A program made the translations under genes and the position numbers. This document shows positions 51,874 to 64,000 of a DNA stretch of 64,000 nt, piece by piece (position 1 is the stretch's first letter; each line of letters opens with the position of its first letter). The notes beneath the pieces were generated by a model. It had not been told where the DNA came from and did not search any database. It was given only the letters and a program-made list of their open reading frames with translations. The stretch lies in NCBI GenBank assembly GCA_034766995.1, contig CM068317.1:33761001-33825000 (forward strand). Direction: 5' to 3'. Source of the DNA: Acanthacorydalis orientalis. Lineage: Eukaryota; Arthropoda; Insecta; Megaloptera; Corydalidae.

Positions 51874-52565
51874 CAAATAAAAATACTGGATCTGAAAAAA
51901 GAATATTTTTTACAGAGTATTTCTTTTAAAGCACGCAAACATGACATAAAGGTGTCCAGATAATGATAAAATTTAAAGTCTTGTCGATTTTTAATTACTA
52001 GAATCATATTTTGGATTCAATTTACTTTTTTTTCATTAAGTGTTTAAACCTTTGAAGTGATAACAAGATCTGTTCATTTCACAAATTTAAAAACAATTAA
52101 CATTGATTCAATGACGGAGAAAACAATTAATATGTTATATAATAATTATATAAATATTTTCAAAATAATAATTATAAAAGTAGTAACTGAATTTTTAATT
52201 TGGCTTACCATCTTGAAAGATAAACCAATATCAGAAAATGTTTCACCAATCAATGAAAATCAATTATGGACCGATATAAACTGCGACTTAAACTCAGAAC
52301 GTACGTTGTAATTTTAAAATTTAATGAAGTATTGTAAGAAGAAATAAATGGAAAATATAATTAGAACGAAAATGATAAGAACTTTCAAATAAATAACAAA
52401 AAAAAAAAATGGGCGAGGTATATTGCATTAAGGAAACAACAGATTTATAATAATAATAATATCGATAGAGTTCAAAAATATAAAAGCTCCAGAAAGAGAA
52501 TAATGATCACGTGAAGTAAATTAATAAAAAAGTGCATTGGGAATTTATTGGAAAATAATAAAAAA

Positions 52566-52606
52566 TCTCTTATCCAGCAATTGATGAATGGCTGAGGCTG
52601 ATGACA
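52566..52606 (+). mobile_element. Second, decayed LINE 3' tail
   Basis: TCTCTTATCCAGCAATTGAT, then GAATGGCTGAGGCTGATGA. It shares CTTATCCAGCA and the GAGGCT...GATGA end with the tail at 21598-21650, in the same orientation, with several substitutions. Only the terminal 40 bp are recognisable. Confidence 0.42.
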
Positions 52607-53244
52607 GTATGTGTACAAATCAAAAATAATACCTAGTTGCATTCTGTGCGTTCAAATTTTGAATGATTGTGTGAATGAAAGGGGTTACAATATTATCCAC
52701 ATTATCTTTTGATATTTCGATATCTGTGTGGAAAAATCGATATCGCATCAAAACAGTAAAAATCATGTTATGAAGTTGGCACCCTGGCAGACAATATCAA
52801 AGCTACCGTTGATAATACAAATGATTTATATTTGAATTTAATAAATCTCTGTTCTTATCGCCGGATGTGCTCATGTAAATATCGAATGACAGAGTGAAAA
52901 TAACAACTGTACATTTTTTTCGATGCGCATATATCTACTAAACAAACATGATCGTAACAATATTGAGCTCGCGCCTCCGTCACGTATTTTATTTGTGCTT
53001 ATTGTTATTTTAAAGATACAGAAAAATCATATCGTAACATGTATACACGTGGTGATTGTATGAAAGCAATTTAGTTAGTGATTCTGTGACGCACGGTTTC
53101 CTGTTTTTATTTATTTTTCTTTTTTCGACTAAGAAATAGAATACTGGAAAAAACTTTGTACTTGAATTTAAATGCAGATGCTGATACGGATATTGTAATG
53201 GCTGCATTTAATTATATCTTTGACTATAATTATACACAGATACA

Positions 53245-53249
<5 letters not shown>

Positions 53250-53309
<60 letters not shown>
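53250..53309. repeat. (TA)n microsatellite, about 60 bp
   Basis: Pure tract between ACATTCA and ATATCCTG. Confidence 0.97.
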
Positions 53310-53312
<3 letters not shown>

Positions 53313-53695
53313 CCTGTAATTATTAATATATTAAACGCAATTATTTTATTACTATAACAACGCCTCAAATGTCAGACCTATCTGAACTTCAGCACTGGAT
53401 AACTTAATTCGAAATTTAAAAAAAAAACTATGATTAGCGATTTAATTATATATATTGACTTCTCTAAAAACGCATTCTACGAATTGCTCATTAACAATTT
53501 ACTATGAAAAAAATATTGTATTTAGCAATATTTATACATTTTCTTGAAAAAAAAATGTAATTACTTTCATCATATTTGCAAACATCGTATAAAATATAAA
53601 TATATACATATTTTGTAATACTGAAATAATTTCATAAAAAAGTAATTTGAATTATAGAAAGGTTTGTCAATTGTAACTGATCACATTCTTTTAAG

Positions 53696-53697
<2 letters not shown>

Positions 53698-53770
<73 letters not shown>
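53698..53770. repeat. Compound (TA)n-(TG)n microsatellite
   Basis: About 55 bp of TA switches directly to about 18 bp of TG, ending ATGGATTT. Confidence 0.97.
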
Positions 53771-54711
53771 ATGGATTTATTAAAAACTATATTAGTAGTC
53801 TATAAATATAAATAATTTGTTTCAATAAATTAAATAAATAACCCTTTTTTCGTTAAATATTAAAAAAATAGAATCACATTTCAATTTTACTTAAACTACA
53901 TGCATTACAGTTCATAAACATCAACGTTAACATTTATCTTAAATCATATAAGTTAATTTTTAATATAGTAATTAAAAAATCCTTATTAGGAGGATAAAAG
54001 ATTCATGATATACATTTTTTCTTTTTGTTTAAGTTAGTATATTTCTATCTTATAATTTTCAATTTATTCTACAATTCAAATCAGTTTGTTCTGATTGATA
54101 AAAGTTAATAATTGATACAGTTGGTAAAAATATTTAAATGTAAAAAATTAAAATAAAAAATCGAAAGTTCTAATTTTGTACACAAAATCAAAAACATGTA
54201 CTTAAAAAATGTTTTATGTAAATATGTGTATAACCGTGTTAGATTTATTAGAAAAGTGTACCGTGCGACATACAGTTTTTATTATTTTATTTTTATTTTA
54301 AATAAGTACAACTGCTCTTTAATAATAACAATACTGAAAATATATCTTTAGAGTACCAACAGCACTTGAAATTAGAACAATAATTATATTTAACAGTTAG
54401 CTTTTTTAGTGTAAATAATTCATAAAATGGAAACTAAGAAAAACTATATAAATAATGTAAACGAATACAGATTACTAATTTAATTTTATTCCGTTAGTTT
54501 TTTTTTATAAAACTTGAGGAAATATTAAAAATTTGTTAATACACAAAGCTTGTTACATTCTTTGAGTAGAAATAATAATTAATTCAAGTTTTACTATAAC
54601 AGTTCTTTCATTTTATATTTTTATTTAGTTTCCTTTTAACTGAAACTTAATATAAATTAAGTAAATCAATCTATAAAAAGTATTTAACTGACAGTTTATT
54701 ATTATTATTAT

Positions 54712-54733
54712 AATATATATATATATATATATA
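54712..54733. repeat. (TA)n microsatellite, about 22 bp
   Basis: It follows a TTATTATTATTATAA trinucleotide run. Confidence 0.92.
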
Positions 54734-55440
54734 CAAATACTTAAATAACTTTAATATTCTGTAGCTTCATCGTAATAGTAGATATCGTAAATTGTACCTC
54801 TGTTAAATTTTTTTTAAAATATGTGTTTTGACACAGATATATGGAGATTTCAAAAACAATCATCCAAAATAAATGGATGTGGTTAGTTTATTTATAAAAA
54901 ATAGCTTTATATTCTTATGAAAAAAATCGTTTGATAAATTCTATTTTATCAGCAAACATAATAATCATTTTCTATTTTTACATCATAATAGTTTTAATAT
55001 TGTGATTTTTTCTGTCTAACCACATGTTTTTTCCAAACACATATTATTATCTTATTTTTGTATTTTAAATATTCCTTTTACTTTTTTTCATATTATATAC
55101 ATTGATTTAAAGCAGATATTTTGTTTGAATAAAAAGTAATTATGAACACGACAATGTTTCTGTACAACAGATTTTAAATTCCAGCTGAAAAAAATGAAAT
55201 ATTGTAATTACGATAAATGAAAATAAACGATGATGAAGTAATGGCGTGATTTGTAGATCATTGTGTTTTTTTTATTCCGCAATGTTAACATAATATAAAA
55301 TTTAAGATTATTATTGGAACAAAAAAACTAATTAAATAGTTTAACACGATTGTATTTATGAAATTTTTTTTCATTTGAAACCGTTTGTTTCATATATTTC
55401 AACGAAATGAAGTCAAAAATATTTAAATGAACTGTTTACA

Positions 55441-55482
55441 CGGTTTCCTTTCCTCCCTCTCACCCCCGCATCCCTCTCTCTT

Positions 55483-55519
<37 letters not shown>
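55441..55519. repeat. Polypyrimidine run joined to (TA)n
   Basis: TTTCCTTTCCTCCCTCTCAC, then CCCCGCATCCCTCTCTCTTT, is almost pure pyrimidine. It leads into TA runs broken by CA. It is one of very few C-rich strands in the window. Confidence 0.9.
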
Positions 55520-55703
55520 TATGTAATAGCGTGCTTTTTTATTTTATATAAATAAATATAATACTCATAAATCATCCATAAGTACACACATTTTGTGATA
55601 GTCATCACGTAAAAACGGCCATATTGACGGAAGGAAATAAAGCAAGAAGTAAACAGCGTCAGGTTGTTCTTTACTATTTATATGTGCTTACACATAGAAC
55701 ACC

Positions 55704-55706
<3 letters not shown>

Positions 55707-55749
<43 letters not shown>
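55707..55749. repeat. (TA)n microsatellite, about 43 bp
   Basis: Pure tract after GAACACCCAC. Confidence 0.96.
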
Positions 55750-55751
<2 letters not shown>

Positions 55752-55962
55752 CACATGTTACGCATAATTAAACATTAGCTTTTAACAAATTCATTACAAT
55801 GTGTGTTCATATCTTCCGCGTTTTTACCTCTATTGCCACTTCTCCGGCCACATCTACTACCAATTATCGACAAAGTCATCTAAACATGCCATTCGAATAG
55901 CACGCAATCTATTGTATAGTTTTTCGTCGTATTTTTCTATTATCATCGATTAGAAACATGAA

Positions 55963-55989
55963 AGTGTGTGTGTATGTATGTATGCATGC

Positions 55990-56031
<42 letters not shown>
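55963..56031. repeat. Compound TG-TGTA-TGCA-(TA)n microsatellite
   Basis: GTGTGTGTGTATGTATGTATGC, split as a TG run and TGTA units, then ATGCATGT and about 39 bp of TA. Here the TG-rich part precedes the TA part. Confidence 0.95.
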
Positions 56032-56034
<3 letters not shown>

Positions 56035-57279
56035 ACTATATACACATATTCCACATTGTACTATATTCATTGATTATAATTTTTTGATTCAATAAATAAA
56101 CGTACATGAAACACAGAAGTACATTTAGAATCAGTACTCAAGAAATGGTGATCTGGAATCTATTGCAAAAACAGTTACATAAATTTTAATAAATTATGTG
56201 GCATACATTAACAAATAAGTTATATAAACATGTTCTTTTTTTCAATGAGAAGGAAATAATTCATTGTTGGAAATGTACCTGGATGTAAATTTAATCATTT
56301 GTGAAATATTTTTTCAGATTGATAAAAAAAGAAATATATTGTGTGATTTAATCCAATGGTCCCTACTTAAATACTAAGATTTATGTTTTGTAAAGAATAT
56401 CTTTTTTTATATTTTCGAATACTTTAATTATATATTTTTTCGGTATAAAGCATTTCTTAGTAAAATAGTTTGTATTTTGTTTATAAAATTTGTTTTGAAA
56501 ATTGATTTTTAAAAAATAAAATAATTTTTTAAATATATTAATTAATCAAAACATGTTTATCAACTATTTCAGTACAATATTTTTGAGTGGCTATATGTAT
56601 GTATTTTAAAGCAACAATATTTTCGAACCATTTTACATTGAAACGACATGTATGATATAATTTTAAACTGAATTTAATTGCAAAAAATCTTTCTTCATAA
56701 CTTAAAATGTACAGAATATATTTTATATTACAAATGTTCTTTGTACAACTGTATTCCATTTCGTAGCTAAGTTGTTGGAAACTTTTAGTATTTATTACCT
56801 TACTTTTTTACATATTTTTCAGTTTTCATATACAAATTAAGTGTAAATAAAATAAAAAAAATATATCATATTGATACATCCAAAACTATATGGTTTTATA
56901 TGATTCACTATGGTGCTTATTAATTAATTTTCTTGATAAGAAAGTTAATTAATTTTATCCAAGGAAAAATAGTAATTTAATAATTTAGTGAATGATAAAT
57001 GTATGCATTATCTTTAAACGTCTGTATTATTCATAATTCATATTGTAGATTTTTGATATTTATTAATCAAAAATATTAATATTAATAATTTTATCCATGC
57101 GAATTTAATAAACATATCTTGAAAAATCTATCATTATTCTCTCTTATGCTCTACTACATTTTTTTTATAAAACGGTTTAAATCATATTATTTACTTGTGC
57201 GAACGTTAATATTTATGTCGTGATTTTCACATTTACAAAATACAAAAGATTCTCAAGATACCAGAACGGTATAAATTTC

Positions 57280-57480
57280 TTAAGAAATTGTGAAGAATTT
57301 ACAGAGACCTGTGTCTCTCCAGAACATTGTAAATCTAAATCATAAGATGTGTGACAGTTGTGATACGACTATTGTTTTGTCACCAGGACCGTCATGTATG
57401 TTGTACGTCCTTATGGGGGCCCAACAACGACGTGCGAGGGTGACGGCTGATGGAATACTCCATGACCCCTGCTAGTTCAT
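57280..57480. other. GC-richer block, identity unknown
   Basis: It includes CACCAGGACCGTCATG and a GGGGGCCC motif. A weak hairpin (ATGGA-ATAC-TCCAT) follows, then eight bases and CTAG-T at 57472-57476. A 61-codon plus-strand frame with four Cys is not recognised. The hairpin and CTAG arrangement is loosely Helitron-like, but a 5-bp stem is weak evidence. Confidence 0.2.
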
Positions 57481-58299
57481 GATTTATACTCGCTATGCTC
57501 TTAAGTATACCGTGAATAACCTACACACACGCACATATATGTAGTTAAAAGCATAGCTGTGTGTGCACATGTTTTATTTTACTACTGCATACGCAGCAAA
57601 CAGATATTAAACGACTACAAAGAACGAGTGCATTTATATGAAGTACATTGTATAAATGTTCATAAATAAGTCAAATAATCAAGCTTTTTTTAATGAGTAT
57701 AGTTGCCGACAAACCGAAAGTTGAGTATTAAATTAATATTTTTCATTTGAATTAAAAAGGCAGCTCTATCTTTATTTGATTTTTATAAGCTATTCATTTG
57801 TACAATAAGTATAAACATATTTCTTTTATACTTCTTTATTATCATTATTAAATATTTTTTATTAGGTATATACTTTTGAAAAGTTCATAACAAATCTTTG
57901 AATCGAAATAACTTTTTAAATTAACAATATTTTTAACCTATATACTTGTTCAGAATATATGAAAATTGATTATAAAACACTAAACATAATTGTAAAATAT
58001 TACTTTACAAACAGATCAGCGATATTGCTCATATATTATTCCAAATATCAGTGCCGTTTTCAAGTGATTTCTAAATAAAAATGAAGAATAAATATGAATC
58101 TATAGTCAGATTTCTTCGTGGTTGATTTAATAATATAGAAAAAATTAGATTACAAATTTTACAATTTGCAGTAACCGACCGATTTGAAGATTTTTCCGTC
58201 ATCGAGATACGTTTTAATACACTCTCACTCGGTCCGAACTAGTAGACTATTTAGATTGCTTTAATATTGAAACATAATACTGTAATTGTTTCATTCGTA

Positions 58300-58365
58300 C
58301 TGTGAATATAAATACGTGAGTGAGATGAATTCGTTGCAGTCATAAGTTCTGTATTTCAGTTCGAG
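58300..58365 (+). promoter_or_regulatory. Candidate TATA box and initiator
   Basis: TATAAATA lies at 58307-58314. The A of GCAGTCA is at 58338, 31 bases downstream of the first T, the canonical distance to the start site. A further TTTCAGTTCG, closer to the arthropod initiator TCAGTT, lies at about 58,354, which is too far for this TATA box. The surrounding 58,180-58,480 is GC-richer with several CpG. It could be a gene promoter or the promoter of a decayed LTR. No long frame follows immediately. Confidence 0.25.
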
Positions 58366-59317
58366 TCGTAATATCGTATTCGTTCTAATCTGGCCTTCAT
58401 TTATGTCATATTAACACCAGTCTGTTGATTTAGTTCTAATTCAAACTGTTTTAATGAAAGCCGCATAAAGTTTTCGTTATTAATCTGTACACACATCCAT
58501 TTCATTACAAATGTCAAATATTCTAGATTAATTTTAATCTTTCTATTTTTTTTTTTTTGGTAAACTGATTACACATATTTTAATAGTCATTGATAAAAGA
58601 ATATTCTCAACAAGGCATTCTTTATTTATATGAATATGCAGAGTAGTAAAAATAATACATTGTAATAATTTATATCATAGAATAATAAAACACTGTTGAC
58701 TTGGTTTGTTTTAACGGGACTGAAATATCTGAATTGAATTGCAAGCAAATCAAATGCAGTTTGATGCGAAATGTACTAATAAATGCATTTCTTTCATATT
58801 TGGTGTTACAATGCTTCAAGGCTAGAAACGTTGATTGCCATGAAAGGTTCGAATGTTGTATATGCTTTATATGTACTGCCGGGTCCATTATGATCGAATT
58901 TGATATTTGGTTTCCTTTGAATGTGCTATACTGGCGAATTTCCGCAGTCCGATTTTTTAATTGTTACTAGTTTTTTTTACAGTTCATACTCATATGACTC
59001 ATACACATATTTTTAAATAACGTTATGTATGTACGTTTCAAATATTTCATTTTGTTTGTGCACCCGTACAAACAGATTATCATATATTGCGGTTTAACTG
59101 AATCAGTTCTAGAATTTAGACGTTATATCATTCTAATTGATCTTATATTTATGTTGGTTAAAACACACAAGTTTTTATTCTTAGATAAATAAATTTCATT
59201 TCAAAATACAAAAAATCCATGGGAATGATTTAAAGATCTGAGATCTAGATATGCAAATAAATGTTTGAATTATGACGGAAGAAAATGTTATATATGCGAA
59301 TGTATAAATGTTTATAT

Positions 59318-59321
<4 letters not shown>

Positions 59322-59389
<68 letters not shown>
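59322..59389. repeat. (TA)n microsatellite, about 68 bp
   Basis: Pure tract between ATACAA and TTAATGAACC. Confidence 0.97.
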
Positions 59390-59393
<4 letters not shown>

Positions 59394-59766
59394 GAACCAA
59401 AAAATACACGTACTCTTTTTATTTTTATTTTGGTTATGTAAAGAGAGTGCAATAAAGTATTATTTAGTTGTTATATGACAACATAAAAATTGTATTATAC
59501 TTTAAAAAAGTGTTTAGAAAATAATAACGCTTGAGAAACCAAAATTACATTCTACAAATTGTATTTGCATATTTATTACATACTAACTTACATATTTACA
59601 TTTTCTAAATAAATTTGTCAATATTTTAAAGAGTTTTTGAAATTTTAAACCTTACACCTCTTTCGAAAAAGAACCTTAATGTTTTGTATCTTTCGCTGTT
59701 CATTAAATTAATTATGAATTATTCAAGATATAATTAAAAGAATTTTCTGAAACGATTCTCACACTT

Positions 59767-59768
<2 letters not shown>

Positions 59769-59825
<57 letters not shown>
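59769..59825. repeat. (TA)n microsatellite, about 57 bp
   Basis: Pure tract between CACTTCC and CATTAGCG. Confidence 0.97.
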
Positions 59826-59827
<2 letters not shown>

Positions 59828-61200
59828 TTAGCGCCTTTTTCAAACAAATATATCTGACAAATTAAAATCACCTCTAACTTAAAGTTTATTTTTGTATTTA
59901 TAACATCAAGTTTTCGAATTTTCAAAATGAAAAACTTCCTTACATTTACTATTATGATTAATGACTGGAGATTAAAAAGAAGTAGTATTTTTCAAACATT
60001 ATGCAGTAGCCGACATTCCTCTTAAAGATAATAGTATATTTGGAATTATGGTCTTGTTAATTTTTCTATATCACATGCCTAGTTTTTCAACAATATTCAA
60101 TAAATTTTATAATAAAATATGATACATATGAGAAAACTTGTTTCTTCAGCAAATATTAAATTAGTTATTATATTGAGCCCTATAGTATGACATTTAGGAC
60201 ATAGTATAATATTGAATTATGTACTTCTCTTACAACAAACTTTGTTTATATCATTGTACCTATGAAATGAATACATGAAATTTCATCCAATGATTTTAAT
60301 TCGTCATTTCATTAAATTGAATTTTTATTTCTCTTATTTATTTCACTGATATGCAATTTCTTCCTCTGGTTTTTTCAAAAATATTATACACTATATAGTG
60401 CTTTTTGTATTTTAAATTTTTAACATAGAGAATAGTACAGTTTCAAATATACAAAGCGTTTTCATACAACGGGATTGATATCACACATTTGTAAAATATT
60501 CGTGATTTTATCAATACAGTTGGTCATATTTTTCTTATTTATATAACACATTAATTACCGATGAAGTACGGATAAAGTCGAACACTTTTTCATAATCAAT
60601 AAACCACATACGAAGAGGTAAATTACATCCATGCGTGAGAATGATAATCTGTTTGATGACTTGGGTGTGCGGACCGTCGTAAATATCCTTCACAAAATAT
60701 GGTTCATTTTATTAATTACATAAAATTAGATTCGTTTTGAATATGTGTGACATCAGGGTTGTTTTTTTATATATATTATTCAGATCAGTTAAATTCAGTT
60801 TATAAAAAGAGACTGAGTTGAAATTGTGTATTTTTTTTACATTTTCTACAATTTTACATTCTTTTAATTTTATTACTTGTTTCGGGTTACTTGTTAATTA
60901 ATTTTGTACAGATATTTATAACATAATTCGTCGATCTTAAAAAAATTGAACTAACAACTAAATCTGAATAAAACATTTTTATTTTTTAAGAAAGCAATGA
61001 GGATAAATGAGAAAAGACGAATTCTCTTTTATTTAAGTGAGTATATATTTTTACCAAAAAAAAACATAAACTTGAAATATTTTATACGTCTTGTAAACAA
61101 CCTTAGTATTTAAGTTTTTAGACTATATCAACAGCAAAGTTAATCATACAAGGATTTAAGTTTGTTTTATAGCTAAACAAAAATAATAGTTTTTACATAC

Positions 61201-61203
<3 letters not shown>

Positions 61204-61245
<42 letters not shown>
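61204..61245. repeat. (TA)n microsatellite, about 42 bp
   Basis: Pure tract ending TGCATGTATAAC. Confidence 0.96.
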
Positions 61246-61248
<3 letters not shown>

Positions 61249-61351
61249 TGTATAACATGAGCATATATTTTAAGGATTTGAAAATTATTTGCACATTTAC
61301 TCTGTATGTAACGGTTTATTGACCTACATGCATAAAATACTACAGGTAAAT

Positions 61352-61355
<4 letters not shown>

Positions 61356-61396
<41 letters not shown>
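61356..61396. repeat. (TA)n microsatellite, about 41 bp
   Basis: Pure tract after GTAAATCAA, 110 bp from the previous one. Confidence 0.96.
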
Positions 61397-61397
<1 letters not shown>

Positions 61398-61752
61398 GTA
61401 CTATGTAATTTGTGCGTATATGTATTTTGTACGTGTTTCACTTTCATCTCCATATGTATTGTTATTTATTCTGGTTTACCAAAGTCTGTATTACCTGATA
61501 ATTCACGCTCTGTTAAATTGATGCATATGATTGAAATATTGTGGCACAACGATGAGCAAATATGATACAAAAATAATTATATAAATAGTCGAAATATATG
61601 TGCATAAATATAAAGGTGTATGACTTTTCCAGTACATGATGATTCTTTAAATACTGTTAATGTGTTGCATAACTAATCACCTGCGTTAGGTAATTGAAAG
61701 TAAAAGTTTAATAAATTTCGTGGGTGTTGGAAATAGGCATTTTTATCGTCTG

Positions 61753-61756
<4 letters not shown>

Positions 61757-61808
<52 letters not shown>

Positions 61809-61827
61809 GTGTATGTATGTATGTGTA
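61757..61827. repeat. Compound (TA)n-(TGTA)n microsatellite
   Basis: About 50 bp of TA, then CGTGTATGTATGTATGTG. Confidence 0.96.
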
Positions 61828-62326
61828 AAGATGAGTTACAAAAATATAATAAATGCCGAGTTTCGAATTGAATAAAATATTCAGTGTAATCCGCGGAATC
61901 CTATTTTGTAATTCAAATAATTTAAAATTTTTTTGTTGATCTTTTGATGTTTAATTTAATAAACCGTGCGTGTTTTCGTTTGAAATATACTTACTAATAA
62001 TAAATTAATTTTCTTTTTATATGAATTTTATTTCATAACTTTATTTACTTTTCTATTTTTAAAAATGTTTAATTTATAATATTTTATGTATTAATAAATC
62101 TCAGTAGTTTCATTTATATGCAATATATTAAAAAGTCAATTAATACAGTTTCGTTTTTAAGTTTGAATTATCGTTTTCCTATTTATTATTGATATAGGTT
62201 TTTCTATTTTTAAAACATTGCGGAATAATTTACACAATGAAATTAAATATAAATTTTATGAAATTGAAATTTATTCATTATGCTATTTAATATGTTTGAA
62301 ACTTCATTTTCATTCTGTGTAATTTC

Positions 62327-62331
<5 letters not shown>

Positions 62332-62383
<52 letters not shown>

Positions 62384-62398
62384 GTATGTATGTATATA
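62332..62398. repeat. Compound (TA)n-(TG)n microsatellite
   Basis: About 37 bp of TA, about 15 bp of TG, then GTATGTATGTATATA. Confidence 0.96.
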
Positions 62399-62616
62399 TA
62401 ATTACTAACGGATCAAAATGAATTTAATGTTTGCAATTTTACATAAATTTAATTAATTTTCATGTTATATGCATACATGTACATACATTATAGAAGTGTG
62501 TAACAGCATGAACATAAAAGTGTGTATGTATTATTTATGTAGATATGTCTCTACATAATTGATTATTGCTGAAATTGTAATTAATGTTTACTCTTTTATA
62601 GCGGATAACTTTTTTG

Positions 62617-62622
<6 letters not shown>

Positions 62623-62667
<45 letters not shown>

Positions 62668-62675
62668 GTATATAT

Positions 62676-62707
<32 letters not shown>

Positions 62708-62708
62708 T
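62623..62708. repeat. (TA)n microsatellite, about 85 bp, interrupted
   Basis: Pure TA to about 62,666, then CGTATATATTATATATATAT and more TA with one G. The interruptions suggest an older tract. Confidence 0.96.
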
Positions 62709-63248
62709 GTAATTATACATACATGAAATAGTACATATTTTTTTCGAATTTTTAAATATTATAAGAAGCTCTATATTTTTATACAATAAACTTTCAAATA
62801 ATAATATAGTACCCATTTTATTTGCTGCATCTGTACAATTTATCAAACTTTTTTTTATTTAGTTGTATATAAAAATTATTCTTTAGTAACAAAAAGAATA
62901 ATTGTAATTCCAGTTTGATTTCTTTTAGATATATATTTTTTTCTTAATAATAAAATTTCAGCCAGTTCAATCGAATGACAGTCTACAGAGATAAATGTTA
63001 CTAAAAAGTAGACGATTGAAATTTGTAATTCATCTACCTGTATTATTTGATATTTGTGTCCGTAACTTTTCTTCTAATATTTGTTCGAAATGATTTACAT
63101 ATTTAGGAAATGAATTTTGAAATACTAAATTTACTTTGGACACGTCAAAATTTGATTTATTTGTTTTTGTAAAAATATATTATGCAGCTTTGCAAATTTC
63201 GACACACATTCCTAGAATTAATTTTAATATATTGATTTTTCATAATAC

Positions 63249-63270
63249 ACACACACACAAACATACACAA

Positions 63271-63311
<41 letters not shown>
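63249..63311. repeat. Compound (CA)n-(TA)n microsatellite
   Basis: ACACACACACAAACATACAC, then AAACACACACACACACACA and about 26 bp of TA. Confidence 0.96.
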
Positions 63312-63317
<6 letters not shown>

Positions 63318-63607
63318 GATTTTATAACATAAATATTTAAAGAAATATGATTGTAAATTTTATATAATTATTTTTCAAAGTATAAATTCCAAAAATTATA
63401 CGTTACAGCTTATAAAGCAGGATTTGTTTATGTGTTGTTTTATCCATGACTGACATAATAAATAAAAAATACAATTTTGAAGTAAATGTACAAACTGATT
63501 AATAAATAGTATGAAGAAAAGAAACTAAATACATAAAATTTATATAAAAAATATATAAAACCATTGCAATGAAAGTTAAGTTGATAATTTATTTTCATTT
63601 CCGTTAT

Positions 63608-63611
<4 letters not shown>

Positions 63612-63652
<41 letters not shown>
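63612..63652. repeat. (TA)n microsatellite, about 41 bp
   Basis: Pure tract between TTATTATG and GTTGTTTA. Confidence 0.96.
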
Positions 63653-63658
<6 letters not shown>

Positions 63659-64000
63659 TAAAAAAATACATTTCTTTTAGAATGTAAAATTACTAGTAAG
63701 ATCATTTTAATTGTTCACTGTTATTCAATAAAAATATTTGTTTATTATACTTGTTTACAATACTGTTAATGCTTTTTCGTACAATAAAAAATGTTATTTA
63801 ATAATCCCAAAGTGTGAAGAATATACATTCGCCAGAGACTTTCTTTACCTTATAATTATTGAAATGATTTATGGGAAAATTTGAATTGCTCTTCAACAAT
63901 AGATTGTTTTCGTGAATTAAGAGCATGCCATATACGGAAATAATTTAATATTACAATACATACGGAACGCATGAAACGATCCGCATATTGAAAATTGACA

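Larger units (their letters stand above)
51874..58180. other. AT-rich DNA without a recognisable gene
   Basis: It holds several TA tracts, a LINE tail at about 52,566 and unassigned GC-richer patches at about 52,680-53,110, 55,590-55,660, 55,800-55,930 and 57,280-57,480. Open frames are short and unrecognised. Confidence 0.5.
58480..64000. other. AT-rich DNA without a recognisable gene
   Basis: Eight or more TA tracts occur. An 89-codon plus-strand frame at 58701-58970 overlaps a 72-codon frame on the other strand, and neither is recognisable. No transposon ends were seen. Confidence 0.5.

Overview
This window looks like non-coding DNA from a very AT-rich animal genome. By eye, GC is about one quarter. 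I found no intact protein-coding gene, rRNA, tRNA or CRISPR array. The longest open frame not built on microsatellite is about 140 codons from its first ATG and is unrecognised. The transposon types (hAT, mariner, Helitron-like, piggyBac-like and non-LTR relics) fit an invertebrate. An arthropod, probably an insect, is my best guess, but no sequence here fixes the species.

Two things dominate the window. The first is (TA)n microsatellites: about 60 loci, most 30-80 bp and nearly pure. By hand count they total about 2.5-3 kb, roughly one per kilobase. Many are compound, joined to (TATC)n, (GTAT)n, (TG)n/(CA)n or (GA)n. They are scarce at about 0.9-3.0 kb, 9.4-12.6 kb, 34-39 kb, 46-48.8 kb and 56-59.3 kb. 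The second is decayed transposon remains.

Layout. 1-12 kb: AT-rich DNA with microsatellites and a GC-richer island near 2.6-2.9 kb carrying a DRE-like octamer and an E-box. 12.3-12.6 kb: a short hAT-type element. 16.4-16.8 kb: a hAT MITE (family 1). 17.9-18.3 kb: the 140-codon open frame, ending in a possible Tc1-like terminus. 21.6 kb: a non-LTR retrotransposon tail between two (TA)n tracts. 23.6-23.9 kb: a Helitron-like 3' end. 33.9-34.4 kb: a dispersed-repeat copy and a LINE C-terminal coding fragment. 36.5-37.1 kb: an acidic, piggyBac-like transposase N-terminal relic on the minus strand. 38.7-39.3 kb: a second, inverted copy of the family 1 hAT MITE, split by an 80-bp mariner MITE. 42.5-43.5 kb: GC-richer and CpG-containing blocks between TA tracts. 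45.5-45.75 kb: another GC-richer island. 51.5-51.9 kb: the second, inverted Helitron-like copy. 52.57 kb: a second LINE tail. 58.3 kb: a TATA box and initiator at canonical spacing. 59-64 kb: microsatellites only.

No genes act together here. The clearest result is evolutionary. The two hAT copies and the nested mariner MITE give an occupied site and an empty site inside one window, and so the order of insertion.
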